A stretch of DNA of 33,858 bases from a virus. Within the stretch, counting starts at the first letter, position 1. Each line of letters starts with the position of its first letter. Position numbers and translations under genes: made by a program. The stretch covers positions 1 through 33,858 of the IMG/VR virus record IMGVR_UViG_3300001851_000241; one strand, written 5' to 3'. The notes below the pieces were generated by a model. It saw nothing but the letters and a program-made list of their open reading frames with translations. It had not been told where the DNA came from and made no database searches. Shown piece after piece: positions 11,646-20,560 of this stretch.

Positions 11646-12995
11646 CTGGCCCGCCGCCTAATCATCCCGTACAAACCACGGGAAGCATTCCAAGGCTATC
11701 ACGACAACAAAAAGCGCTTTTCCGTTTCGGTATGCCATCGCCGTGCGGGAAAGACCGTAGCCCGCATCAATCGCCTGATCCGCTCTGCGGTGGAAATGAG
11801 CAGGCCGTATCCTCCGGGCCGCTTTGCCTACGTTGCCCCGTTCCGCAAGCAAGCCAAAGATATTGCCTGGCTCTACCTGCAGCATTACGCGCGCCCGCTT
11901 ATCGACATAGGCGCGAAGGTCAACCAAACAGACCTCTCCATCACATTCCCGCATAATAACGCTTTGATAGCCCTCCACGGGGCCGACAATGCCGAGTCAT
12001 TGCGCGGCGTGTATTGGGACGGGGTTGTTGCGGACGAGGCCCAGGGCATCGCTAGAGCGACGCTGACAACGGTCATCATGCCGACGCTGGCGGACTACAA
12101 CGGATGGCTTGACGCATCAGGCACGCCGCGCGGCTGGATCAATCTCTTGGGCGATCTGGTCAAGATGGCCAAGGCCAATCCGGAAGATTGGTATGTGAAT
12201 ATCCTGCGCGCGTCCGAGAGCGGCATCATCCCGCCGAAGGAGTTAGCCTTTCAGCGCGTGTTAATGAGTGAGAACGAGTACGATCAGGAATACGAGTGCT
12301 CATTTGATGCCGCCATTACAGGCGCGGTTTATGGCAAGTGGGTCGCGGACGCTCAGAAGTCTGGCCGCATCGGTGCAGTCGATGCCTTACCCGGTGTGCC
12401 CGTTAATACATCGTGGGATTTGGGCTTTGACGACTCCACGGCCATTTGGTTCTGGCAATCGCTGCCCGGTGAAATCCGCATAGTCGATTACTACGAGGCG
12501 GCAGGCGAAGCGATCCCGCATTACTGCGAGTTGGTGCGCCTCAGAGCCGCAGAGCGCGGCTACCGTTACGGCAAACACTACGTCCCACACGATGCCGCGA
12601 ACGAGCTTCTAGCCGCAGGTGGGCGGTCGATAGTTCAGCAGGCGTTCGCCCTCGGCGTGAAGATGTACGTGGTGCCCGCCACGTCACAGCAGAACAGCAT
12701 CGAAGCAACGCGCAAGACGATTCAACGCTGTTGGTTCGATGAAACCAAGTGCGAGATGGGGCTGAGCGCACTTCGCCAGTACCAATTCGAGTGGGATGAG
12801 GACAAGAAAACGTTTCGTTCCAAGCCCCGCCACGATTGGGCGTCCCACGCGGCGGACGCTTTCGAGATCATCGCGCAAGTGTGGCAGCTCCCGGCAGAGG
12901 TTGAGGTCGATTCAGTTCACCGCTTCCTGCACGACATGAAAGCGCACGAGATTTTCTGGCCCGAGCAGCAAGGGCGCAAATACGAAAGGATTTAG
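11646..12995 (+). CDS. terL: Large terminase subunit, probable CTG start (449 aa)
   Basis: The first ATG (11790) would remove the Walker A motif, so translation must begin earlier. From CTG 11646 the product reads (L/M)ARRLIIPYKPREAFQGYHDN, the standard N-terminus of this family, then CHRRAGKTVARI (Walker A, residues ~30-41), Walker B VVADEA near residue 130, and the RNase H-like nuclease region with SWDLGFDDSTAIWF and the closing DWASHAADAFE. GGGAG (11635-11639) lies six bases before CTG. The CTG directly follows the TAG of terS in the same frame, so amber read-through is the alternative. TerL packs DNA into the prohead through the portal. Confidence 0.9.
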   Translation: MARRLIIPYKPREAFQGYHDNKKRFSVSVCHRRAGKTVARINRLIRSAVEMSRPYPPGRFAYVAPFRKQAKDIAWLYLQHYARPLIDIGAKVNQTDLSITFPHNNALIALHGADNAESLRGVYWDGVVADEAQGIARATLTTVIMPTLADYNGWLDASGTPRGWINLLGDLVKMAKANPEDWYVNILRASESGIIPPKELAFQRVLMSENEYDQEYECSFDAAITGAVYGKWVADAQKSGRIGAVDALPGVPVNTSWDLGFDDSTAIWFWQSLPGEIRIVDYYEAAGEAIPHYCELVRLRAAERGYRYGKHYVPHDAANELLAAGGRSIVQQAFALGVKMYVVPATSQQNSIEATRKTIQRCWFDETKCEMGLSALRQYQFEWDEDKKTFRSKPRHDWASHAADAFEIIAQVWQLPAEVEVDSVHRFLHDMKAHEIFWPEQQGRKYERI

Positions 12996-12998
12996 CTC

Positions 12999-13280
12999 AT
13001 GGCCGGAATACAGTCATCGTTGACGGGCGTCCCCGTGAACATCACGGCCACGGCTAACGTTAAAGGCGTGTCCGGATGCTTAATGGGCTTTTTCGTTAAT
13101 TCCAGCACGTCCGGTACAATCCAGTTTTACGACTCCGCGACCACGACCACGACCATGCCAATTACGGGCGCAATAACGCCCGCGGCTGGGAACTGGTATC
13201 CGCTGCCCGTGTGCTATTCCAATGGCCTGTATGCGGTCATCGGTGGCACTGCCCTCAACGTGACAATCGTCATCGGCTGA
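12999..13280 (+). CDS. Small structural protein, possibly decoration-like (93 aa)
   Basis: Rich in Thr, Ser, Gly and Ile/Val with alternating strands (VNITATANVKGVSGCLMGFF, TIQFYDSATTTTTMPITGAI), consistent with a small beta-sandwich such as a head decoration or accessory protein. It has no signal peptide or charged helices. It starts three bases after TerL and its stop overlaps the portal start (TGATG), so it is co-translated with the portal. Confidence 0.65.
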   Translation: MAGIQSSLTGVPVNITATANVKGVSGCLMGFFVNSSTSGTIQFYDSATTTTTMPITGAITPAAGNWYPLPVCYSNGLYAVIGGTALNVTIVIG

Positions 13281-15472
13281 TGGAAGCTGAAACCGCTTCG
13301 CCTGCCACAGACAAAGCGCCTGCGCCGAACGGTAAACGTACCGTTCAATCCTATGTCGCTGAGGTGAAGCTTTACGATAAGGAAGCGCAGGGCTGGCACG
13401 AGCGCGGCAAGCGGATAATTCGCCGCTACAAGGACAAGCGTTCGCCTCGCGACGGCAATTCTAACCGCTTCAACATGCTCTGGAGCAACACGCAAACCTT
13501 GCTCCCAGCGCTCTATGCAAAGCCTGCAAAGCCCGACATTGAGCGCCGCTTTAAGGATGCCGACCCGTTAGGACGGGTATCAGCGGACGTTCTGGAGCGC
13601 TGCACATCGTATTTTATCGCCTTGGACAAAACGCATCTCGCAAATCGTCAATGCGTGTTTGATTACCTGCTTCCCGGACGCGGTACCGCCTGGGTGCGCT
13701 ACGTTCCACACTTCCGGGACATGGACCTAACAGGTTCAGAGGAAGTTCGCGGCGAAGGCCCGCAGACCTCAGACGATGCCGACACAGGCGACGCGCTTCC
13801 CAAGCAGGAAGTTTACTACGAGGAATGCGTCACCGATTACGTGCATTGGCAGGACTTCGGCCACAACGTGGCGCGGACGTGGGAGGAAGTGTGGTGCGGC
13901 TGGCGGCGCGTGTTCCTCGCCAAGGACGAGCTGCACGAGCGCTTTGACGAGACCTACACCAAGGCCAAAGTCGCTCTTATTCCGCTCGATCATGTCTCCA
14001 AAGACCTGAATGACGCCAAGATTGCGGAAACGCAGGCTAAGGCGACGATTTACGAACTATGGGACAAGCGCGACCGCAAGGTTCGTTGGTTTCACAAGGA
14101 CCTAAACGAGTTCTTGGACGAGCGCGACGATCCGCTGGAGTTGGAAGACTTCTTCCCGTTCCCGCGCCCGCTCCTGACCAATCTGGCAAACGATAGCCTG
14201 ATCCCGACCCCCGATTACGCGCAGTATCAGGATCAGGCGCAGGAGATCGACGAACTTACGGCGCGAATTGCCTCGATTACAAAGGCGATCAAGGTTGCGG
14301 GCGTTTATGACGCGAGCGTACAGGGGCTTACGCGGCTCCTAGCGGAAGGCGTTGAAAACCAGCTTTTGCCGGTTGAGAACTGGGCAATCTTCGCGGAGAA
14401 GGGCGGCATCGACGGTGCTGTGTCCTTTCTGCCAATCAGGGAAATCACCGAGGCGCTTATTGCGCTTTACCAAGCCCGCGAGAAGGTCAAGCAAGACTTA
14501 TACGAGATTACCGGCCTATCCGACATTTTACGCGGCGCATCGAATGCGCAAGAGACTGCCACAGCGCAGCAGATAAAGTCGAACTTTGCCACGTTGCGGC
14601 TGAGTGACAGGCAGGCGGAGGTTCAGCGCTTCACGCGCGATCTGGTCCGCATCGTTGCCCAGATCATCGGCAAGCAATTTAGCATCGACACGATTAAGCA
14701 AATCTCAGGCGTCCGGCTGTTCGACAATTTGCAGCAAAAGCAAGCTATCCAAAGCGGACAAGTGCCGCCGCCGCCTGGGATCAAACAAGATACTCTCGCT
14801 ACCATGTTGGAAGACCCCACATGGGAAGAGGTGGAAGCGCTTATACGCGACAACTGCGTCCGTTCGTTTCGCATCGACATCGAGACCGACTCGATCATCA
14901 AAGGCGATCAGCAGCAGGATCGGCAGGACGCGACAGAGTTCCTGACGGCGGCAGGCGGGTTCTTGCAGCAGGCCGTTCAGGCTGGACAGCAGCAGCCCGA
15001 TATGATCCCGCTTCTCGCTCAGATGCTCATGTTTGGTGTTCGCCGCTTCCCGATTGGGAAAGAGCTTGAGAGCGCGTTTAACGTGACGTTACGCAAGCTG
15101 GAGCAGGCGGCAGCGCAGCCTCGCCCTCCGCAGCAAAGCCCGGATGCCATCAAGGCCCAGGCGCAAGCTCAGTTGGATCAGCAAAAGTTTAATGCTGACC
15201 AGCAGCAGGCTCACGCCAAGATACAGAACGACAACGCCCAGGCATCTAACAAGATGGCATCTGACGAGCGCGTTGCCGTGCAGAAAGCGCAATACGAGCG
15301 CGAGCTTCAGGAGCTGAAGATGCGCGGCGAATGGGCCTTGCGTCAGATGGAGATCGAAGCCAGCCAGCGCATGAAGGCGTACGAACTTGGGATGATTGCC
15401 CAGGCCGAGACTGCCAAGCATGAAATGAGCTTGCGCGCCCAGCATGACCTTGGATTGCAGAAGGAGCGCTGA
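13280..15472 (+). CDS. P22-type portal protein (730 aa)
   Basis: The start at ATG 13280 overlaps the upstream stop as TGATG; a longer frame from 13211 would overlap the previous gene. Length and features fit P22-like portals: NSNRFNMLWSNTQTLLPALY near residues 52-71, the wing/stem region ending with LPIREITEALIALYQAREKV and YEITGLSDILRGASNAQETA (the crown-forming helices), then QQIKSNFATLRLSDRQAEVQ. The last ~130 residues are a Gln/Ala/Lys-rich coiled coil (the barrel in P22). Twelve copies form the portal vertex through which TerL pumps DNA. Confidence 0.87.
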   Translation: MEAETASPATDKAPAPNGKRTVQSYVAEVKLYDKEAQGWHERGKRIIRRYKDKRSPRDGNSNRFNMLWSNTQTLLPALYAKPAKPDIERRFKDADPLGRVSADVLERCTSYFIALDKTHLANRQCVFDYLLPGRGTAWVRYVPHFRDMDLTGSEEVRGEGPQTSDDADTGDALPKQEVYYEECVTDYVHWQDFGHNVARTWEEVWCGWRRVFLAKDELHERFDETYTKAKVALIPLDHVSKDLNDAKIAETQAKATIYELWDKRDRKVRWFHKDLNEFLDERDDPLELEDFFPFPRPLLTNLANDSLIPTPDYAQYQDQAQEIDELTARIASITKAIKVAGVYDASVQGLTRLLAEGVENQLLPVENWAIFAEKGGIDGAVSFLPIREITEALIALYQAREKVKQDLYEITGLSDILRGASNAQETATAQQIKSNFATLRLSDRQAEVQRFTRDLVRIVAQIIGKQFSIDTIKQISGVRLFDNLQQKQAIQSGQVPPPPGIKQDTLATMLEDPTWEEVEALIRDNCVRSFRIDIETDSIIKGDQQQDRQDATEFLTAAGGFLQQAVQAGQQQPDMIPLLAQMLMFGVRRFPIGKELESAFNVTLRKLEQAAAQPRPPQQSPDAIKAQAQAQLDQQKFNADQQQAHAKIQNDNAQASNKMASDERVAVQKAQYERELQELKMRGEWALRQMEIEASQRMKAYELGMIAQAETAKHEMSLRAQHDLGLQKER

Positions 15473-15473
15473 C

Positions 15474-15806
15474 GTGAGCAAGTTGGTTCTTAAGATGCCT
15501 GAGCCGGTTAACCCGGCAGATGTTCCGATCAATGAAACCTGGGAAGCTCGCGAGCCCGCAAACCCTCAAAGCGTCGGCCTTCAGCTTATCAAGGACATTG
15601 AGCCTTATATGGCGGTTGCTGCCGATGTGAACGGCAAGGCCCCGCTGATCCGCTCCCGCCGCGAGCACAAAGAATTTTTGAAGCGTAACGGCTACATCGA
15701 AATCGGGAATGAGCGTCAAACGCCCCGCAGTTTCGATACCTCAGCCCACCAAGGCGACGTTCGCCGCGATTTGAAGCAAGCCCTTCACATGGTCAAGGGC
15801 TACTAA
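15474..15806 (+). CDS. Virion-associated protein between portal and scaffold (110 aa)
   Basis: GTG start at 15474 with AAGGAG eight bases upstream; an ATG at 15444 in the same frame lies inside the portal gene. It reads VSKLVLKMPEPVNPADVPIN, with a conserved-looking GLQLIKDIEPYMAVAADVNG in the middle and REHKEFLKRNGYIEIGNERQ toward the end. I do not recognise a named family, but small proteins of this kind lie between portal and scaffold genes in related phages. It may assist prohead assembly. Function inferred from position only. Confidence 0.7.
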   Translation: MSKLVLKMPEPVNPADVPINETWEAREPANPQSVGLQLIKDIEPYMAVAADVNGKAPLIRSRREHKEFLKRNGYIEIGNERQTPRSFDTSAHQGDVRRDLKQALHMVKGY

Positions 15807-15821
15807 CCACCAGGAGAATCG

Positions 15822-16895
15822 ATGCTGCCGGAACTCGACCCGGCTGAAACTCAGGAAACTGAGTCCATCAGCCTGCGCGATGAGCTTGCCAATGCCCTCA
15901 AGGAAGTAACGGAACGGGATAGCGCCCTTCCAGAGTCGGAAGCGGCAGAAACGCCGGGAGCACCAAAGGAAGATCGGCCCCGCGATGAATCGGGCCGCTT
16001 CGCCGCCAAGGAAGGCTCAGCACCGGCAAAGCCCGAGGCCGCGCCACAAGAGCCTGCCAAGGTAGAAACGCCGCCAAAGCCCGCCGCTACGCCTTCTGTG
16101 AAGGCTCCGCAGTCGTGGTCTACAGCAGCCAAAGCAGACTTCGACAAGCTGCCGCCGCACATACAGGCCGAGATTGCCAAGCGCGAAAGCGACGTTGAGA
16201 AAGGCTTTACCCGGCAGGACGAAGAACGCCAGTTCGGTCGCTCTCTCCGGGACATTATCAACCCTTACATGCCGATCATCACGGCAGAAGGCGGGACGCC
16301 ACAGAAGGCTGTCCAGGAATTGTTGAACACCGCTTACTTGCTTCGTCGTGGCACGCCGGAACAGAAGGTTGCTCTATTCCGCGCCACGGCCCAGCAATTC
16401 GGCATTCCGCTTGACCAATTGGTGCAAGCGCCGAATTTCGACATTGACCCAAAGGTGCAGACGCTTCAACAGCGTTTGGACCAGATGGAACGCGATAGGC
16501 AGGCCGAGAAGGATGCCCGCGAAGCTGAAATGCGATATTCCCTGCAGCGCGAAGTTGACGCGTTCGCTGCCGATCCTAAGCATGAGCACTACGACAAGGT
16601 GACGTCTCACATGGCTGCACTTCTCGCCGGTGGTGCTGCGAAGGATATGCAAGACGCTTACGATCAAGCCTGCTGGGCGAATGCCGAAGTGCGCTCCACT
16701 CTTGAGGCTCAACGCATCCGCGAAGCTGATGAAAAGCGTAAGGCCGATGCAGCGGCGAAAGCCCTGCAATCCAAACGAGCCGCAGTCAGTGTGACAGGTG
16801 CGCCCGGCGCTGCCGTGCCAGCCAATCACAATCCTGAACGCAGCTTACGCGATGAACTCGCGGCCAATTTCGCCGCTGCACAAGGGCGACTCTGA
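15822..16895 (+). CDS. Scaffolding protein (357 aa)
   Basis: Highly charged and Ala/Glu/Pro-rich, with a long disordered N-terminal third (LPESEAAETPGAPKEDRPRD) and predicted helices after it: STAAKADFDKLPPHIQAEIA, KRESDVEKGFTRQDEERQFG, and a coiled coil around LQQRLDQMERDRQAEKDARE. The C-terminus is Lys/Arg-rich. This composition and the position between portal and coat genes are those of a P22-like scaffold, which guides coat assembly and leaves the prohead before packaging. GGAGAATCG precedes the ATG. Confidence 0.8.
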   Translation: MLPELDPAETQETESISLRDELANALKEVTERDSALPESEAAETPGAPKEDRPRDESGRFAAKEGSAPAKPEAAPQEPAKVETPPKPAATPSVKAPQSWSTAAKADFDKLPPHIQAEIAKRESDVEKGFTRQDEERQFGRSLRDIINPYMPIITAEGGTPQKAVQELLNTAYLLRRGTPEQKVALFRATAQQFGIPLDQLVQAPNFDIDPKVQTLQQRLDQMERDRQAEKDAREAEMRYSLQREVDAFAADPKHEHYDKVTSHMAALLAGGAAKDMQDAYDQACWANAEVRSTLEAQRIREADEKRKADAAAKALQSKRAAVSVTGAPGAAVPANHNPERSLRDELAANFAAAQGRL

Positions 16896-16923
16896 GGCCG
16901 CATAAGCCACAGGAGGGCCTATT

Positions 16924-17904
16924 ATGGCTCTGGTAAATCCATCCTCGACGCTTACGGAAATTGTTACTACGACGCTCCGTAACCGCACCGGCAAGCTTGC
17001 CGACAACGTAACCAAGAATACCGCGCTGCTCAATCGTTTGCGTAAGCGCGGCAAAGTCAAGACCGTTTCTGGCGGTCGTACCATCGTCCAAGAACTTGAA
17101 TACGCGGAAAACGGAACCTACAAGCGCTATTCTGGCTACGAAGCCCTGAACATCGCTCCGTCCGATGTATTCACGGGCGCGGAATACAACTACGCCCAGT
17201 CGGCGGTTGCGGTCTCGATTTCGGGCCTGGAAATGCTCCAGAACTCGGGCGAGAGTGCCATCATCGACCTGCTCGAAAGCCGCATCGGCAACGCAGAGCG
17301 GACGATGATTAACAACACCTCCGTCGATATCTACTCGGATGGCACGGCGGACGGCGGACGCCAGATCGGCGGGCTTCAGCTTTTGGTCCCGTCCACCAAC
17401 ACCAACACGGTGGGCGGCATCAACGCCAGCACGTATTCCTTCTGGCGTAATGTCGCGTTCTCTGCCGCTACCACGGGCGGCTCGGCTGCATCGGCTGCGA
17501 ATATTCAGAGCTACATGAACCGCGTTTGGGTTCAGCTTGTTCGCGGTGCGGATGCCCCGGACCTTATCGTTGCGGACAACAATTACTGGCGCTTTTATCT
17601 GGAAAGCCTGCAGGCAATCCAGCGCCTTGTCAGTGACTCCGAAGCGCAAGCGGGCTTTTCGTCTCTGAAATACATGACAGCAGACGTGGTGCTCGATGGC
17701 GGCTTCGGCGGTGCGGCTCCGTCCAACACCATGTACTTCCTCAACACCAACTATCTGTTTTTCCGCCCCCATGCGGATCGCAACTTCTCCCCGTTGGGCG
17801 ATGAGCGCTTCGCGGTCAATCAGGACGCGATGGTCAAATTGATCGGCTTTGCCGGGAACATGACGACATCGAATCGCAGCCTGCAAGGCTACCTCGGCGC
17901 GTAA
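16924..17904 (+). CDS. Major capsid protein (326 aa)
   Basis: Directly after the scaffold, with GGAGGGCCTATT before the ATG. The N-terminal helix (SSTLTEIVTTTLRNRTGKLA) is followed by a beta-rich A-domain core. Characteristic pieces are FTGAEYNYAQSAVAVSISGL, LESRIGNAERTMINNTSVDI and the coat-like C-terminal DERFAVNQDAMVKLIGFAGN. It has no protease domain and no proteolysed delta domain, which fits use of a separate scaffold. It resembles HK97-fold coat proteins of short-tailed alphaproteobacterial phages. Confidence 0.83.
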   Translation: MALVNPSSTLTEIVTTTLRNRTGKLADNVTKNTALLNRLRKRGKVKTVSGGRTIVQELEYAENGTYKRYSGYEALNIAPSDVFTGAEYNYAQSAVAVSISGLEMLQNSGESAIIDLLESRIGNAERTMINNTSVDIYSDGTADGGRQIGGLQLLVPSTNTNTVGGINASTYSFWRNVAFSAATTGGSAASAANIQSYMNRVWVQLVRGADAPDLIVADNNYWRFYLESLQAIQRLVSDSEAQAGFSSLKYMTADVVLDGGFGGAAPSNTMYFLNTNYLFFRPHADRNFSPLGDERFAVNQDAMVKLIGFAGNMTTSNRSLQGYLGA

Positions 17905-17929
17905 CGGACCCAGAGAAGGAGATTAAACT

Positions 17930-18526
17930 ATGACTTACGTCATCACTCAGGGCCGTGCCATCGGCATCCCGGACCTCTTCGCGGTTTACACCACGTTGGG
18001 CACCCCGGGCAATTCCAACCTCCCCAGCGTTCCGACCGAGGCGCAGCTTGGCGAGATCGTTACCGCATACGATGTTGCATCGAATGCGGCGGCGACTGGC
18101 GCGGGCGGTTATGGCGAGTTCATCTTGCTCGCTGTTCCGACCTCGACCAGCGTCACGGCTGGCCTGTATTACAGCTTCACGCCATCGGACTACAAAATCG
18201 CGGCGCTACCGACTTCAGCGGGCACCACGACCACGAGCGGTATTCCGATTGCGCTGGCTGTTAACTCGGTTACCTCAAACGCCTCCAGCGTTCAGTACAC
18301 TTGGTTCCAGGTGGGTGGACGCGGCACGGCGCTGAAAACCGCTGTTGCGGCTGCTCCTAACGTGCCTGTGTATCTCAGCGGCACGGCTGGGCGCGTCCAG
18401 TTCACCGGCTCGGCGTTCAAAGGGTTCGTTGGTGTCCGCACCGCGAACGCCACGACCGTTGCATCCGGCACTTCGACGGTTGCCGTGTACATGAATGGCC
18501 GCCCCTGCATCACGGTGGCCATCTAA
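17930..18526 (+). CDS. Head decoration or fibre-like protein (198 aa)
   Basis: A Thr/Ala/Val/Gly-rich, almost entirely beta sequence (TYVITQGRAIGIPDLFAVYT, FILLAVPTSTSVTAGLYYSF, VNSVTSNASSVQYTWFQVGG) following the coat gene with AAGGAG before the ATG. It has no Cys cluster or enzyme motif. Such proteins decorate the capsid or form short head fibres. Its last base is the first base of the ATG of the glycan-modifying enzyme (TAATG), so the two are made together; this makes it a plausible substrate for that enzyme. Confidence 0.72.
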   Translation: MTYVITQGRAIGIPDLFAVYTTLGTPGNSNLPSVPTEAQLGEIVTAYDVASNAAATGAGGYGEFILLAVPTSTSVTAGLYYSFTPSDYKIAALPTSAGTTTTSGIPIALAVNSVTSNASSVQYTWFQVGGRGTALKTAVAAAPNVPVYLSGTAGRVQFTGSAFKGFVGVRTANATTVASGTSTVAVYMNGRPCITVAI

Positions 18527-20544
18527 TGCTTCATATCGTCTGTCTGAAAGCTGGCACAAAGTACGGCCCGGAATACGTAAACATCCTTTACGACATGGTG
18601 TCCCGAAACTTGCCCGAGGGGTTCGACGGCGATTTTACGTGCTTTACTGACGACATCAGCGGCCTTTCCCCCTCTATTGCAACGAGGCCGTTACCTCATC
18701 CTGGCTTGAATGGTTGGTGGAATAAGATTGCCCTGTTCAAGCCGGGGCTTTTCCCCGATGGCGACCAAGTTCTGTATTTCGATTTGGATACCGTTATTAC
18801 GGGGCCGCTCGATGAGATCGCGTCTTATCGCGGCGACTTTGCCATCCTCCGCGACTTTTACCGGCCTGACGGGCTGCAATCGTCCGTCATGTCGTGGCGC
18901 GTCTCAGTGCCTGAAATTGTTTGGGATGCATGGTCGGCGGCAGATTGCCCGCAAGACTTCCCGGAAGGTGACCAGTTCGTCATTGAGCAGGTCATGTGCG
19001 AATGCGTTGACATCTGGCAAGACCTCTATCCCGGCCAATTTGCCTCCTATAAAGTCCATGCAAGCCTCGGCATTCCCAAAGGCGCAAACGTTGTCGTTTT
19101 CCACGGTGAGCCCCGTCCGCATGAGTGCGGCGACTGGGTGCCGTATGTGTGGAAGGTCGGCGGCGGTGTAAGCGCAAGCCTTGTCTTTAATCCCAACGTT
19201 CCGCTTGCGACCATCAAGGCCAACATCGCGTCCACGAAAGCGCGCGGCGCGGAATGGTTGAAAGCCTCAGAGCCGCACGAGGGCGAAGCGCTCATTGTTG
19301 CGGGCGGGCCTTCCATGAAGGTGGACTTGCCGTCGATTGCGGCACGTGCCCGTGGCGGTGCGGCGGTATTCGGCATCAATAACGCGGCAAAGTTCCTGCT
19401 TACCCATGGCCTCTGCGTTAACGCTCAAGTTATCTCTGATGCGCGCCCGGAAAATTGTGATTTTGTTCTGCCCGGCATCGTGCTCGCGGATTGCTTCTTT
19501 GCCTCCCAGTGCGATCCATCCGTCCTCGACGCGGCTGCAGATCGGTTGACGTGCTTTCAGCTTCTCACGCCGGAAATGGAGCCGAATGAAAAGGACATGA
19601 TTTACATCGGCGGCGGCACCACGGCAGGGCTGCACGCCATCGTTATTGCTTACGTCCTCGGATATCGCAAGATTCACCTATACGGCTTCGACAGTTGCTA
19701 TGAGGGCGATGAGAACCACGCCTACAAGCAACCGCTTAACGATGGCGAGCGCATTATCGAGACAATTGTTGGCGGGCAGACGTTCCGTTGCGCTCCGTGG
19801 ATGATTGCCCAGGCCGACGACTTCAAGGGCCTAATTCCTCAGCTTGTCGGTATGGGATGCGAAATACACGTTCATGGCACGGGGCTTATCCCCCATATCG
19901 CTAAACTCATGGTTCCGGGTGCAATTGACGGCGAGTTAAAGCTTATCGATGGCATATGGTGGCCTAATAAGGACCAATACGCAGCCCCAGCGCTGAACCG
20001 TGAAAAGAATGATATCCCCCGCATCCTCCACTATGTCCCGAAGCGTGACGTGGTGGTGCAGGCGGGCGGCAATGTCGGCATCTGGCCGCATGAGTTCGCT
20101 GGCCACTTCCGCAAGGTCTTCACGTTTGAGCCCGATCCTCTGAATTTCGAATGTCTTAAACGCAACACCGAGAACGATCTAAACATTGAGCGCTTCAACA
20201 TGGCGCTCGGCTTTGAGCCCGAGACAATCGACTTGCAGCGTGATGCTGAGAATTGTGGTGCGCATTATGCCAAGCCCGGAACGTCAATCGACGTGGTCAG
20301 CATTGACGACATGCAGCTTACAGACTGCGATCTGATCCAGCTTGATATTGAGGGCTACGAACTCAAGGCCCTAAAGGGTGCTCGCGAAACTATCGCGAAA
20401 AACAAGCCCGTTATCGTGACCGAGGAAAAGGGCCTTTCGCGCCGCTACGGCAGCGAGGACGCCGACATTTTGGAATTTCTTGCCTCATATGGATACCGCG
20501 TAGCGGAACGCATCAATAACGATGTGATCTACGTCGCGGCTTAA
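18526..20544 (+). CDS. Three-domain glycosyltransferase - DUF115 - FkbM methyltransferase protein (672 aa)
   Basis: Three domains are readable. Residues ~1-225: GT-A-like glycosyltransferase (MLHIVCLKAGTKYGPEYVNI start, WWNKIALFKPGLF, DLD motif at 86-88 in QVLYFDLDTVITG, and VVFHGEPRPHE). Residues ~250-470: DUF115/MAF_flag10-like domain with the nucleotide-binding ALIVAGGPSM (256-264), ISDARPEN (303-310), YIGGGTTAGLHAIVIAYVLG and LYGFDSCYEGDENHAY. Residues ~505-672: FkbM-type SAM methyltransferase with VVVQAGGNVGIW (509-520), FTFEPDPLNFECLKRN and LIQLDIEGYELKALKGA. DUF115 proteins act in flagellin and surface-sugar modification; FkbM enzymes O-methylate sugars. It is coupled to the gene before it and is not a frameshift artefact. 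The target is unknown. Confidence 0.85.
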   Translation: MLHIVCLKAGTKYGPEYVNILYDMVSRNLPEGFDGDFTCFTDDISGLSPSIATRPLPHPGLNGWWNKIALFKPGLFPDGDQVLYFDLDTVITGPLDEIASYRGDFAILRDFYRPDGLQSSVMSWRVSVPEIVWDAWSAADCPQDFPEGDQFVIEQVMCECVDIWQDLYPGQFASYKVHASLGIPKGANVVVFHGEPRPHECGDWVPYVWKVGGGVSASLVFNPNVPLATIKANIASTKARGAEWLKASEPHEGEALIVAGGPSMKVDLPSIAARARGGAAVFGINNAAKFLLTHGLCVNAQVISDARPENCDFVLPGIVLADCFFASQCDPSVLDAAADRLTCFQLLTPEMEPNEKDMIYIGGGTTAGLHAIVIAYVLGYRKIHLYGFDSCYEGDENHAYKQPLNDGERIIETIVGGQTFRCAPWMIAQADDFKGLIPQLVGMGCEIHVHGTGLIPHIAKLMVPGAIDGELKLIDGIWWPNKDQYAAPALNREKNDIPRILHYVPKRDVVVQAGGNVGIWPHEFAGHFRKVFTFEPDPLNFECLKRNTENDLNIERFNMALGFEPETIDLQRDAENCGAHYAKPGTSIDVVSIDDMQLTDCDLIQLDIEGYELKALKGARETIAKNKPVIVTEEKGLSRRYGSEDADILEFLASYGYRVAERINNDVIYVAA

Positions 20545-20560
20545 CAAAGGAGAGGACTGC

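Noticed and set aside
16786-17886. Long minus-strand frame (366 codons) opposite the major capsid gene
   Set aside because: Mirror image of a strongly coding gene with GC-biased third positions; no ribosome-binding site or family motif.
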